Positions 45,680 through 56,109 of a stretch of DNA of 64,000 nt are shown here, piece by piece. A model generated the notes under the pieces. The model was not told where the DNA came from. It saw only the letters and a program-made list of their open reading frames with translations, and did not search any database. The DNA lies in assembly GCA_039583875.1 (NCBI GenBank), contig CM077151.1, positions 118,397,519 to 118,461,518 of the forward strand, written 5' to 3'. Origin of the DNA: Platanthera guangdongensis (lineage: Eukaryota; Streptophyta; Magnoliopsida; Asparagales; Orchidaceae). Position numbers and translations under genes: made by a program. Each line of letters begins with the position of its first letter. Within the stretch, counting starts at the first letter, position 1.

Positions 45680-48671
45680 TTATTTCTTGGATCTTCTGAC
45701 ATCAGCTGCACCTAGAGAAGTTTGATGTTTTGGCCTGAGGACTACAGCTTCTGGGTGCAGCTTCATATAACTTTCTGAATCAAAGAATTTGCTGGAAGAG
45801 TATCTCTCAAGTACTTTCTTTCTTTGATCTGATAGAGTAGTGATATTAGATGTATTTTTTCCTTGTTCTCTAGCCTTCTTGATTTGGTCTAATGCAGCCA
45901 ACTCTTTCATTCTAGCAGTCCATGAAGTGGGATTATTTTCTGGGTCTTCAAATGGAACAGGAGGCTCATATATGTTTGAAGAATTATCAGGAGGAGCTCT
46001 GGAAGAGACGAGATCTTTTAGCTTATAAGGTAAAGGACCAGAAGTAGTGTCAGAGGGACCTTGTCCTTCCCTTTGATAAGGATGTTGCCTGGAATATCCT
46101 TTAGAGTACACTTTGAGTTCTCTTTGATTTCCTCTGTACTGTCCTCTTCTGGACTGGTAACCTCTAGACTGATTTCCTCTGTACTGAGATCTTCCTTAAG
46201 ATTGATATGAACTTTGGCTTCTAGCAGTAGATTGAAGGGCAGAACTACCACCTGTACCTGCATCAGGTGAAGGAGGAGGAGGAGGATTGAAATGAGAAGA
46301 TCCTTTGTCATATTTCCTTTTCTTCTTCATGGCTTTCATCTGATTTCTGGAGTACTGCATCCATTGTTCTGTAATAGGGCAATCATGCAATATATAATAT
46401 GGAATATAATTTGTATCTTTAACCTTCTCTGGGGGAACTCTCTTCATGGCCTTGCTTCTTGCTTTCCTTTTCCTTACAATTGTTGCAGAGGAATCATCAG
46501 AGTCAGTTCTAAACTGATCACTGTCTGAACTTTGTGGATTATCATATACTGCATCAATCCTTTTGAAATATTCTTTCTGTTGTTGAGACTGAGCAGAAGA
46601 GACAGCAGAAACAGCAACAGGAGCAACAGCAGCAGCAGGAATTGAAGTAGAAGCAACACTGGCAGAAGGAGCTATGACAGCAGGTTTAGAAACAGAAATT
46701 TCAGAAACAGGAGCAACATCAGCAGTAATAGAAGCAGTAGAAATAGATGAAACTAGAAAAACAACTTCAGAAATAGAAACAGCAAGCTCGGAGGTAACTG
46801 GAACAACAGATTCAGAGATAAAAACAGCAGGCTCAAAAATAATTGCCTCTGGCATATGCATATCCTCAAAAACTGAAACAGCAATATCAGAACTAACAGA
46901 AACATCAATAGCAGCAGTAGGAGCAGCAGCAGGAGGAGCAACAGAAACAAAAGGAGCACTATCAACAGCATTGAAGTAATTTATATAAGAACTTATTAAG
47001 CTGGGGTCACAGCTGGAAATAGGCACAATGGCCTTAGTAAGATCTTCAGTATGCTGGTCTGGAAGACAGCTAAAGTACACAGAATCAAAAACTAACAGCC
47101 GTGACCTGAGGTCCACTATGATGACTGCAACTGGAGCAACTGGAGCTTGGACTGAAGTTACTGCAGCAGGAAATCTCTCGCTTCATGAGGCATCTCCCCC
47201 TGCCTAGATTCAGTGACAACTGGATCAAGGCACCCGGTAGAAGGGATTGCCTAAGGAGGAAGGATAGAGGATAGCCTGGCAGACAACTCCTGAATAGTTT
47301 GCAGAAGTGGAGCCAAAGAGGTCTCCAGCAGTAGTTATAGCCTTGGAGCTATCAGCTCATATAGATTGTCTGCAATAGCTGGAAGATCTACTTGCTCAAG
47401 ATGGACTTGAATAGAGGTAGGGATGGATGTGGTAGAGATGAAGGTTGGAGCAGTAGGACATGTTGTTGGAGAGACTGTGGATTGTGGAAGTGATGGTTGA
47501 GATATTGGAATTGTGGAGATGGAAGATAATGGAGTGGATATGGATGGTGTGAATGATGGTTGAGCAATGATGTCCTGAAGTAGTTGTTGATAAGAGGTAG
47601 ATGATGATGGTGTCTCAGGAGGGTATGAAGGAGAATCATCCATATAGGAATCATCTAGAAGAGTGAATGATGGAATATGAGATGATGAGTCAATGTCCAT
47701 GTGTGTGTAGTGATGTAGTGGATGGAAGATATCTTCAGTTAATGGTGGAGTTGGAGAAGGGATTGAAGTTGGAGATTGGATGGAAATGGGGGATGAAATT
47801 GTGTTAGTGGATGAGATTGTTGTTGATGAAACAATAGGTGGAGAAGGAGGAGATGAAGCAGGCAAATCTTCTGCAGGGGCAGAAACCTGAGGCGAAGAGA
47901 CTGAAGTTGTCCTTGTGCCTGAAGAAGAGATTGTAGAGGGTCTGCTGGGCTTTACAATCTTCCTGTCCCATTTCCCAAATAGGGCATAGGTAAGCCTCAT
48001 GGAGGCATTGATGTGCATTCCATTGGAAACAAGTAGTGCAGGGCAACTATTATGAAGAAACAGCCGTAAAATCCTTCCAAAATTAACAAAGTTCTTGTTA
48101 ATTTTCTTCTTAATCAGATCAAAAAAGACTTCTCCCCAGTTCAGCTGCTTCTTCTCCACCAAGGCACCCATCAAACTAAGCTGATACCTAGAGATGGTAT
48201 GATGAGCTGAGTGTTTTGCCAACAGCACTTTTCCAACTACATCAGCAAGAAATCTGTACTCAACTAACAGATTTTCTTAAGCAATTTACTAGGGTTAGCT
48301 TCTGAATGTCCCATCCTCTCAAGCATAAGTGAAAATTCTTCTCCAGAAAGCTCAACAGAATCTTCTCCAGAATTCAATTGAAAAACCTCTGTCAAAACAG
48401 CAGGTATTAAAGGTACCTGAGTTCCTGAGATTGTTCCGACCACTGTGTTCTGATCCAGATTGTGGGCAGTATACACCCATTCCTTTATCTCATCTGCGGC
48501 CAATTTGATCCTTGTAGTCATTATGTTAACTAAGTGTTGGTCCTTGAATAGTTCCAGAATGTTCTTGAAGATTTGATCGCTGTTATCGAAAGAATCCATG
48601 TCTATATCAAAGCCAGCGTCAAATTTCATTGCTGCCAAGATTGCGACTGAAACTGCCATTGATTCCTGCAA
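45680..48671 (-). pseudogene. Element 3 ORF3, frameshifted, with RG-rich tail
   Basis: Third ORF from ATG 48671 (MQESMAVSVAILAAMKF) to the stop at 45680. The N-terminal part matches the architecture of Element 1 ORF3: a helical start, GTISGTQVPLIPAVLTEVF near 48430, then, after a frameshift near 48255, FLADVVGKVLLAK near 48240 and NFVNFGRILRLF near 48080. A long Ser/Pro/Thr-rich stretch (47960-47335) and an Ala/Val/Ser-rich stretch (47080-46600) follow, then a basic patch RKRKARSKAMKRV near 46465 and a Gln/Arg/Gly/Tyr-rich segment (about 46195-46110, e.g. RGYQSRRGQYRGNQ) across an in-frame stop. The last block (46111-45680) does not resemble the WSP module. Function unknown; breaks also near 47335-47116. 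Confidence 0.8.
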
Positions 48672-48776
48672 AGAAAATGAACAAACACAAGAGCAAGTGC
48701 AAAAAGGTTTGGAGGGAAAGAGAAATTTTGCAGAGAGTATGAAAGCGTAGAGGCAGAACGACGGCCGAAAAATGAG

Positions 48777-48785
48777 TTTTATATT
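48777..48785 (-). promoter_or_regulatory. internal TATA box upstream of Element 3 ORF3
   Basis: Minus strand AATATAAAAC about 105 bp before the ORF3 ATG and just after the spacer array, the same arrangement as 25475-25484 in Element 1. Confidence 0.5.
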
Positions 48786-48788
48786 AGG

Positions 48789-49051
48789 GTTCGACGCAGA
48801 AAAAGAAAGATCATTGAACTCTGTTCGACGATGTGGGCTTCTAAAGGAAACTGAAAGGTCATAAACATTATCGATCTCCGTTCCAGGACATTGGAGAGCA
48901 TTGAGCTCCGTTCGACGATCGCTGACCTGAAGAAAGATAGTTTAGCACTATCTGAGAAGCGCTGAACTCTGGTCGACAATTTCTGAAATCGTCGATCTCC
49001 GTTCGACGAACTTGGGGAAAATCGTCGAGCGCAGTTCAGAGACCAGAAACA
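48789..49051 (-). repeat. TCGTCGAA/GTTCGACGA array between pol and ORF3, Element 3
   Basis: About ten partial units of the Element 3 motif (GTTCGACGA, ATCGTCGA, GAGCTCCG) in the spacer. The flanking text is unlike the LTR array. Confidence 0.82.
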
Positions 49052-49124
49052 TACTCTATACACTAGTAAAAACACTTTGATTTGCCTAGTCTTGGTCATT
49101 TTTAGATTTTTAAAATCTTGGATC

Positions 49125-52100
49125 TTATTTTAAACTTCCTCCATCTAACATTCCTAACTGATTCAGGAAGAATGTGTGTTTCTTTTCATCCAATGGTTTG
49201 GTGAAAATATCTCCCCTTTGTAAATCAGTTGGGATATATTGAAGTTGAATTTTGTTTTTCTCAACATTATCCCTTAGAAAGTGATGCCTAATTTTTATGT
49301 ATTTTGTCCTACTATGGAGGACTGGATTATGTGCAATGTAAATAGCACTGGTATTATCACAAAATATTTTAGACTTCTCTAGGTTGTAGGCATAGTCTAG
49401 GAGTTGGTTTTGAATCCACAAGATTTGTGAACAACAACTACCTGCAGCCATATATTCAGCTTCAGCAGTTGAAGTTGACACAGATGTTTGTTTCTTGCAA
49501 AATCAGGAGACAAGTCTGTCACCAAGAAACTGATAAGTTCCACTGGTGCTTTTCCTGTCTATTCTGCCTCCAGCATAATCAGCATCTGAAAATCCAGTTA
49601 ATTCAAATGCTGAATCTTTTGGATACCAGAGACCTAGATTTGGACAACTTTTTACATACCTAAGAATCCTTTTTACTAAGGTTAAGTGTGACTCTCTAGG
49701 GCTCACTTGGAATCTAGCACATATGCATGTAGCAAACATTATGTTAGGTCTACTAGCTGTAAGGTACAATAAAGAGCCAATCATTGCTCTATATGTTATC
49801 TGATCAACAGGTTTCCCATGTTCATCAGCATTTAATACAGTATTAGTAGGCATGGGTGTTTTCATACATGATGCTTCAGACATACCAAATTTCTTAACCA
49901 ATTCTTTTGCATACTTGGTTTGAGAAATAAATATGCCGTCATCATGTTGTTTGATTTGCAATCCTAGAAAGAAGGATAGCTCACACATGCTACTCATTTC
50001 AAATTTAGAATGCATTAGATTGGAAAACCTTCTGCACAAATTTGAATCAGTAGAACCAAATATAATATCATCTACATAGATTTGTACTAGTAGGGTATGG
50101 GACTTATGGGTTCTAATAAAAGAGTTTGGTCTACTCTACCCCTTATAAAATCATTTTTCAGAAGAAATCATGTTAGGGTCTCATACCATGCTCTAGGAGC
50201 TTGCTTTAGACCATATAATGCTTTGTGCAATTTGAAAACATAATCAGGATGAGTTGAAGAGATAAAACCTGACAGTTGTCTGACATAGACTTCTTCTTTG
50301 ATATCTCCATTGAGAAAAGCACTCTTTACATCCATCTAGTATACTTTGAATCCTTTGTGTGCTGCATATGCTAAGAAAATTCTTATGGCCTCTAACCTTA
50401 CAACAGGTGCAAAGGTCTGGTCATAATCTATCCCTTCTTCTTGAGAGTACCCTTGAGCAACTAGCCTTGCCTTGTTCCTTTCAATGACTCCTTAATCATC
50501 TAATTTATTTCTGAACACCCACTTTGTTCCAACAATGGAGTGATCCTTTGGCCTTGGTACTATTTCCCAAACTTTGTTCCTTTCAAATTGATGCAACTCC
50601 TCTTGTATTGTAATAATCCAGTGTGGATCTTGCTCTGCATCTTGAATGGATTGAGGTTCAATTTAAGAGAGGAAGCAAGTGTGCATCAGGTTTTGGTTGA
50701 CCTGATTTCTGGTTTGCACACCAGCTGAGATGTCTCCAATCACTTGGGAGATTGGATGGTCTCTTGATGTTACTAAATCAACAGGAGATGTTGATTGTTC
50801 ACCAACATGTGTTGTTGTTTCCTCTTGTGGTACAACAACTAGCTCTTCAAGAAGATTCTCTTCAAGACATTGAATGTCTTCTTCATCTTCACTGCTTTCA
50901 TCTTTTTGAATAATTTGTAACCTGTCCAAGTCTTCAGCAAGAGAGTGTACCTGCAAAGGTTCTATGGTAGAAGTATTCTTCTCCTTGAAAGACATGTTAG
51001 ATTCATCAAAAGATATATGAACAGATTCTTCAATTTTGAGAGTAGATTTATTATATACCCTATAAGCTTTACTGATCATGGAGTATCCCAGAAACACTCC
51101 TTCATCAGCTTTAGCTTGAAATTTTGCTAAGTATTTCTTGTCATTATTATGAATGTAGCAAATACAACTAAAGATTTTGAAATAATCTACTTTAGGTTTC
51201 TTCCCTTTGAGTAATTCATAGGGAGTCTTGCCCTTCAGTTTATGTATTAAACTTCTATTCAACACATAGTTGGAGGTGTTCACTGCCTCTGCCCAAAAGG
51301 ATAGAGGAAGCTGAGCATCTGACAACAATATAGTAGCAGATTCAATAAGGGTTCTATTTTTCCTTTCAGCTACCCCATTTTGTTGAGAAGTTCTAGGAGC
51401 TGAGAAAGTGTGCCTGAACCCTTCACTCTAACAGAACTCTTGCATAATAAGAGAATCAAACTCTGTCCCATGATCACTTCTGATCAGGGCAATGTGAGTA
51501 TTGAACTCAATCTGTATGCATTTGAGAAACTCTGTCAAACACTTAATGTTATCAGACTTCTTCCTAAGAAAGAACACTCATGTGAATCTAGAGAAGTCAT
51601 CTACAAACACTAAGGTATAAGATCTACCTCCTAAGCTTTGTACTGTAATGGGTCCAAAGAGATCCATGTGTAAAGATACAAAATCTTAAGTGAATCACTC
51701 TTATTAAGTGACTTGAAACTATTTTTGGTTTGCTTGCCTAATTGACAAGCCCTGCAAAGTCCTTCCTTATTGGAGGGGCCAGAAGGTAGTCCTCTAATAA
51801 GGTTGTCCTTGGATAGCCTAGCAATGGTTCTAAGGTTTATATGCCCTAGTCTCTTAAGCCATAATTCATTAGGTCCACAAATAGAATTGAACAAACATAT
51901 ATCTACCTTGGTTGAAAGAAAATCTACAAGATAGATGTTACCTTTCCTTTTACCTGTCAATACAGTTGTGTTGTCCTCTGATTTGATCTTGCATAAGGAT
52001 TTGTTGAAAGTCACTTGATAGCCTTCATCAGACAGTTGACTGATACTGATTAAGTTGTGCTTCAGTCCTTCCACATAGGCTACTTTCTTGAAAGTGACTG

Positions 52101-52281
52101 AGCCAATCTCGAATGCACCATATCCTTTTGTTAGTCCAAATTTTGAATCACCAAATATTACTTTGGGTCCAAGCTTGGCTTTGAAGGATGTGAAATTGTC
52201 CTTGTTTCCTGTCATGTGTTTTGAGCACCCACTATCCAAATACCATTGCTGGTTTGATGTTGGATAGGTCTTCTCCTGCAC
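49125..52281 (-). pseudogene. pol: Element 3 pol, moderately decayed
   Basis: Copia pol that begins with GTG rather than ATG at 52281. Protease [13 protein letters not shown] near 52240. GAG-pre-integrase (LWLKRLGHINLRTIA near 51870; CRACQLGKQTKNSF near 51750). Integrase near 51620-51360, with a frame change near 51660. RT stretch with [12 protein letters not shown] near 50075. Post-RT SASRPNIMFATC-like block near 49760, RNase H DADYAGGRIDRKSTSGTYQFLG near 49580, STAEAEYMAAGSCC near 49475, and the tail TDLQRGDIFTKPLD near 49220. Stops and shifts lie at about 51420, 50660, 50490, 50340, 50150 and 49500. It was clearly functional in the recent past. Confidence 0.9.
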
Positions 52282-52315
52282 ATAAAATAATTTATTTGTT
52301 TTTGACCTAGTTTAC
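52276..52315 (-). other. gag-pol junction segment, Element 3
   Basis: On the minus strand a 40-base segment beginning GTAAAC right after AAG, containing TAG, and ending TTATGTGCAG before the pol codon GAG. The border dinucleotides are GT and AG. Counterpart of 21887-21907. Confidence 0.45.
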
Positions 52316-54307
52316 CTTGTGCCTAGGTTAATAACCTTTGAATTCAGAAATAAAAGTCATCTCTGGTTGACTCTTATAGCTCTCAGGATGATATCTACTA
52401 GGAGGTATTATCCATTCAGTATAAGGGTTAAACCATTGAGATGTAGAACCTCTAGGATTGAACTTTGATTTGCCTTTGAAAGAGTTTTCAAAACTCTGAT
52501 CTCTCTTCGACGATCTCTGAGCTGAGTTCGACGATCTTGGGTCAGATCGTCGAGCTCCGTTTGAAGATAGACTGTGTCAGAGTTCACGGTTCAGAGATCA
52601 TCGACCTGAGTTCGACGATTTAGCCTGAGATTGTTGAGCTCCATTCGGCGATCGTCAAGCTCCGTTCGACGATTTCTGTTGAACTATAGTTTTCTTAGGT
52701 AAATCAGAATTCTTCCTAGCTACCTCTACAACTCCCTTACCTTTATCTGAGATAAATTTGATTGGGGTTGTTAATACTATAAGTTGGCTAGATGAGGCAC
52801 CCAAGCCTAGTGTACTATTGAATCTTGAGTTCACTGTGCTTGTGATGTCCATTAGCTTGATACTTCTCCCATTGAGGGATTCTTCAAACATTTTGGCCTC
52901 TGATAGTTCACTTTTCAGTGAGGCTATCTGCTCCCTACAGCATTCCAACTCCTCAGAGAGTTTGAGGTTTTCTGATTTTAAAGTGTTGTGTTCAGATAGC
53001 TGATTTCTGAGAGAAATGATTTCCTTCTCAGATTTTTATAAATCTAAACACAGTGATTTAAACTCACACTTGAAGTCCTCAAAATTAAAATCAAAAGAAC
53101 TTATTACCTGGTCCTCTTCAGATTGAGTCTCTGATTCTGACTCAGATTCTTCTGCATCAGAATTTTGTTGTGAGGCATTGATAGCCATCATGCAGAATTC
53201 CTTTTCATCAGCATCATCTTCATCATCACTTGAGCTAGATGAAGCTTCAGATTCTTCTTCTGTCTCACTCCAAGTTTCAGCAACAAACCCCTTCCTTGTA
53301 TTTTTGTTCTTGCTGGAGGAGGTTTTGTAATTGCTGCTCTTCTTGAAGTCTTTGTCTTTTCTTCTTTCTTTCCTGTCCTTTTTGTCCTTATACTGATTTT
53401 CTGGACAGTCAGACACCATGTGGCCTGGTTTCCTGCATCCAAAACAAATAATCTCTTTGTTATTTGATTTGTCATACCTTGGCTTGTCATGCCCTCTGGA
53501 TGATCTTTTCCTGAAATCTTTCATGGCCATTTTGTAAAATCTTTTGGCCAGTAGGCTTAGCAGCTCTTCATTGCCTGTGACCTTGTCTTCAGGCTGATCT
53601 TCAATGGCTTTGAAAGCTATTGATTTTCCCTTTCTTATAGCTGGTGAGGCAGCCTTCTGCTCTTCTTCTCTATTCTTGATGAGCAGCTCATAACACTTGA
53701 GCTTGCACAAGAGATCTTCAGTTGTGATCTCATTTAGGCTTCTGGCATCCTTGATTGGCCAGATCCTTGAGTCCCAAGTGCTTGGGAAGCACATTAGGAT
53801 TTTATCATTGAGCTCAGTCAATGAGATCTCTTTGTCCAATGTTTTCAGCTCATTGACTATGAGACTGAGTCTATTATACATGTCTGCTATTAACTCAGCT
53901 TCTCCTTTCTTGAAGTTCTCACATTGGGTTATGAGGTGAGATCTTCTATCTTTTCTCTCATCAGCAGATCCTGAGACTATCTCAGATAACTTGTCCCAGA
54001 TGTCCTTTGCTGAGTTGCAGTCAGCTACTTTTTGGAATATTTCATCAGAAATAGTCTGGGATAAAATATTCATTGCCTTAGCATCTACCACTTTCCATTT
54101 CTTGATTTCTGCATCTGTTCCTGAAGGAGGTGGAACATCACTTGTACTTGTATTTTCTGGAGGTCTTGGACACACTGTCAAAACAGAATTAAAAATGTCT
54201 TCATCAATAGAGTTCATGTACAATCTAATCCTTGCCTTCCAAAGTGCAAACTTAGATAGATTGCACACTGGAGGTCTGGTGCTAGCATAATCTTTGTTTT
54301 GGGCCAT
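52316..54307 (-). pseudogene. gag: Element 3 gag with motif array inside the coding region
   Basis: Starts at ATG 54307 (MAQNKDYASTRPP). Capsid domain with FALWKARIRLYMNS at the start and CNSAKDIWDKLSEI near 54010. Zinc knuckle CFGCRKPGHMVSDC near 53450-53410, then a Lys-rich and an acidic Ser-rich region. A TAA at about 53036 interrupts it, but the same frame continues through 52948-52655 and on to the codon AAG at 52318. In that last part, 52676-52499 consists of the family palindrome array read as Ser/Asn/Arg-rich repeats (SSNGA, SSNSA, RRS); three TGA codons there look like CGA codons with a C-to-T change. No second zinc knuckle is seen, unlike Elements 1 and 2. Confidence 0.85.
52499..52676 (-). 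repeat. TCGTCGAA/GAGCTC array within gag, Element 3
   Basis: About nine motif units, including ATCGTCGAGCTCCG, GTTCGACGAT and GTTCGACGATC, in the C-terminal part of gag. No equivalent is seen in the gag of Elements 1 or 2. Confidence 0.85.
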
Positions 54308-54426
54308 GTTTTGTGAAGAAATAAATCTAGTAACAAACTTAAAACAAGCAGATCTAACTAGAGGGATCTTTGGATTCAGGTGTTAGCCTGTACAACCACC
54401 AAGGTGTGGTATTTTAACCAACCTCC

Positions 54427-54437
54427 CTCTGATACCA
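54427..54437 (-). promoter_or_regulatory. primer binding site of Element 3
   Basis: Minus strand TGGTATCAGAG, two bases from the LTR end. Confidence 0.92.
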
Positions 54438-54439
54438 AT

Positions 54440-55980
54440 TGAAAGTGCAGGTTAGATCTGATATACTCTAGAGGGGGGGGGGTGAATAGAGTATGGTGCT
54501 CACTTAGAACTTTTTACAACTGTTGTTGTATACCTAAGTGAACAGGGAAGCAAATAAAATAAAGCAAGCACAGCAACTATCTAATCACAAAGCAATCACA
54601 GAACAATCAAAAACCAAAGCTAGAAAACAAAAGAACATAAGCAACCAGATGACACAAGGAGCTATAGTGGTTCCCCAATTAATCTGGGTACCTCCACACT
54701 TCTACCACCCTAGTTAGGAATCCATTGCAGGATGAGTTGATCAGGTGTCCTGGGCACCAATGAGATTTTGATAAGGTACTCAAAAACCAAACCAGATTTT
54801 TTTGATCAAGTGTCTTGCCACCACTGAGTTTTGACAAGGCCTCAGAAACCAACACAAACCTTTGAAGGGAGTTTGATAAACCCTTTACAGTAGAGAGGGA
54901 GAGAGAGAGGTGAGATGTTCTTCTCTGTCAACAATCAGAGAGAAGATAGTGGATATTGTCAAAGCTCCCCTAGAGATCTTTAGTTGTTCAGGAAGTGAAG
55001 CTTTGCACTAGGGTGATAGGCCTTCAAAAGATTTGATCTCCAGCAAAAGATGATTCCAGCAGCAGCTGAAATGTGTGGTGTCTGGAGTCTTGAATGATAA
55101 TGGCCTTTGAACACTGGAATCAAGAGGGATATAGAAATTTCAGAATGTTGATCTCCTTCAGTGATGTGTGTTCCTGCAAGAATTCTAAGACTGTGAATAT
55201 CTGCAACTCTTTCTCTTTCTATTGTTGTTGTTGGTATTGTTATGGTTATTCTTCAGCAAAAATTGAATAATAAATCTTTTATTGCTTAGATCTGAAAAGA
55301 ATGATTCTCTGTCCAAGATAGTCGTTAGCCTGTCATAAATGACTTCCTTAACTGCATTTTGCTTCTAGAGGAAAGTCCAATAAAACATTCCTTTAACATT
55401 CCCTTGAAACTTGCTCAGATTAATTGAAATGGCTATAAGATTCTTGAAATAAATGCTGGGAATAATTCCATAACCGTCTGAGTTTGAATCTCGAAGAACG
55501 TCAATCTCTCTAGAAAAACGTCGACCTGAGCTCCACTATCGTTGAACTGAGCTCAGCAACTGGACTTACACTGAAGCAGAAAATGTCAATCTGAGCTTAA
55601 CTATCGTCGAACTGAGCTCAGAGATAAAGAAACAAACTGGAGACAGGAACGTCGATCTGAGCTCGAAGATCATCGAATGGAGTTCGACGATTCGTCGAAG
55701 TGAGCTCATAGATCGTCGAATGGAGTTCGACGATTCGTCAAAGTGAGCTCAGAGATCATCGAATGGAGTTCGACGATTCGTCATCCTGAGCTCGACGAAA
55801 TGGCTTAGTCTCCTGAATAGAAATATCTGGTCTAGAGGGTCTTTTGGGCAGCTTTCAAACCTAAATACTAACCCTTAGACTCAATTCTAATTGGCCTTTA
55901 GATCTATACAAGGAGGTCAAAACAAATTTCCTAAAGGACATAGTGATCCTTGCCCAAATCAGTAATAGGGTGTTCCAATA
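54440..55980 (-). repeat. 5' LTR of Element 3 with array
   Basis: Copy of 43927-45468 with array at 55488-55800. Its outer dinucleotide is TA instead of CA on the plus strand (..CCAATA). Differences from the 3' LTR include many transitions in the array, such as TCGTC to TCATC. Confidence 0.92.
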
Positions 55981-55985
55981 ATAAC
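55981..55985. repeat. target site duplication of Element 3, right
   Basis: ATAAC, matching 43922-43926. Confidence 0.9.
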
Positions 55986-56109
55986 TATTTCTCGGTCTTG
56001 TGTGGAGGATCACAAATTGTGTGGCCCATAGTCTACCTATAGGTGTTTTGCGTTGACACATCTAGATTCTCCACCTAGTGTTTTATTTAGGGTTTTATGG
56101 CCACTATTT

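Larger units (their letters stand above)
43927..55980 (-). mobile_element. Element 3: full-length SIRE-like copia, second family
   Basis: A 12,054-bp minus-strand element with LTRs of 1,542 and 1,541 bp, flanked by ATAAC. Gene order is gag-pol-ORF3 as in Elements 1 and 2, but the proteins are clearly diverged and the palindrome motif is different (TCGTCGAA..TTCGACGA, GAGCTC). LTRs are similar but not identical, and coding regions contain scattered stops and shifts. Confidence 0.93.

Noticed and set aside
46474..46971. Leu-rich frames resembling membrane proteins opposite or beside Element 3 ORF3
   Set aside because: They are shifted-frame readings of GCA/ACA-rich Ala/Ser/Val codons in ORF3.
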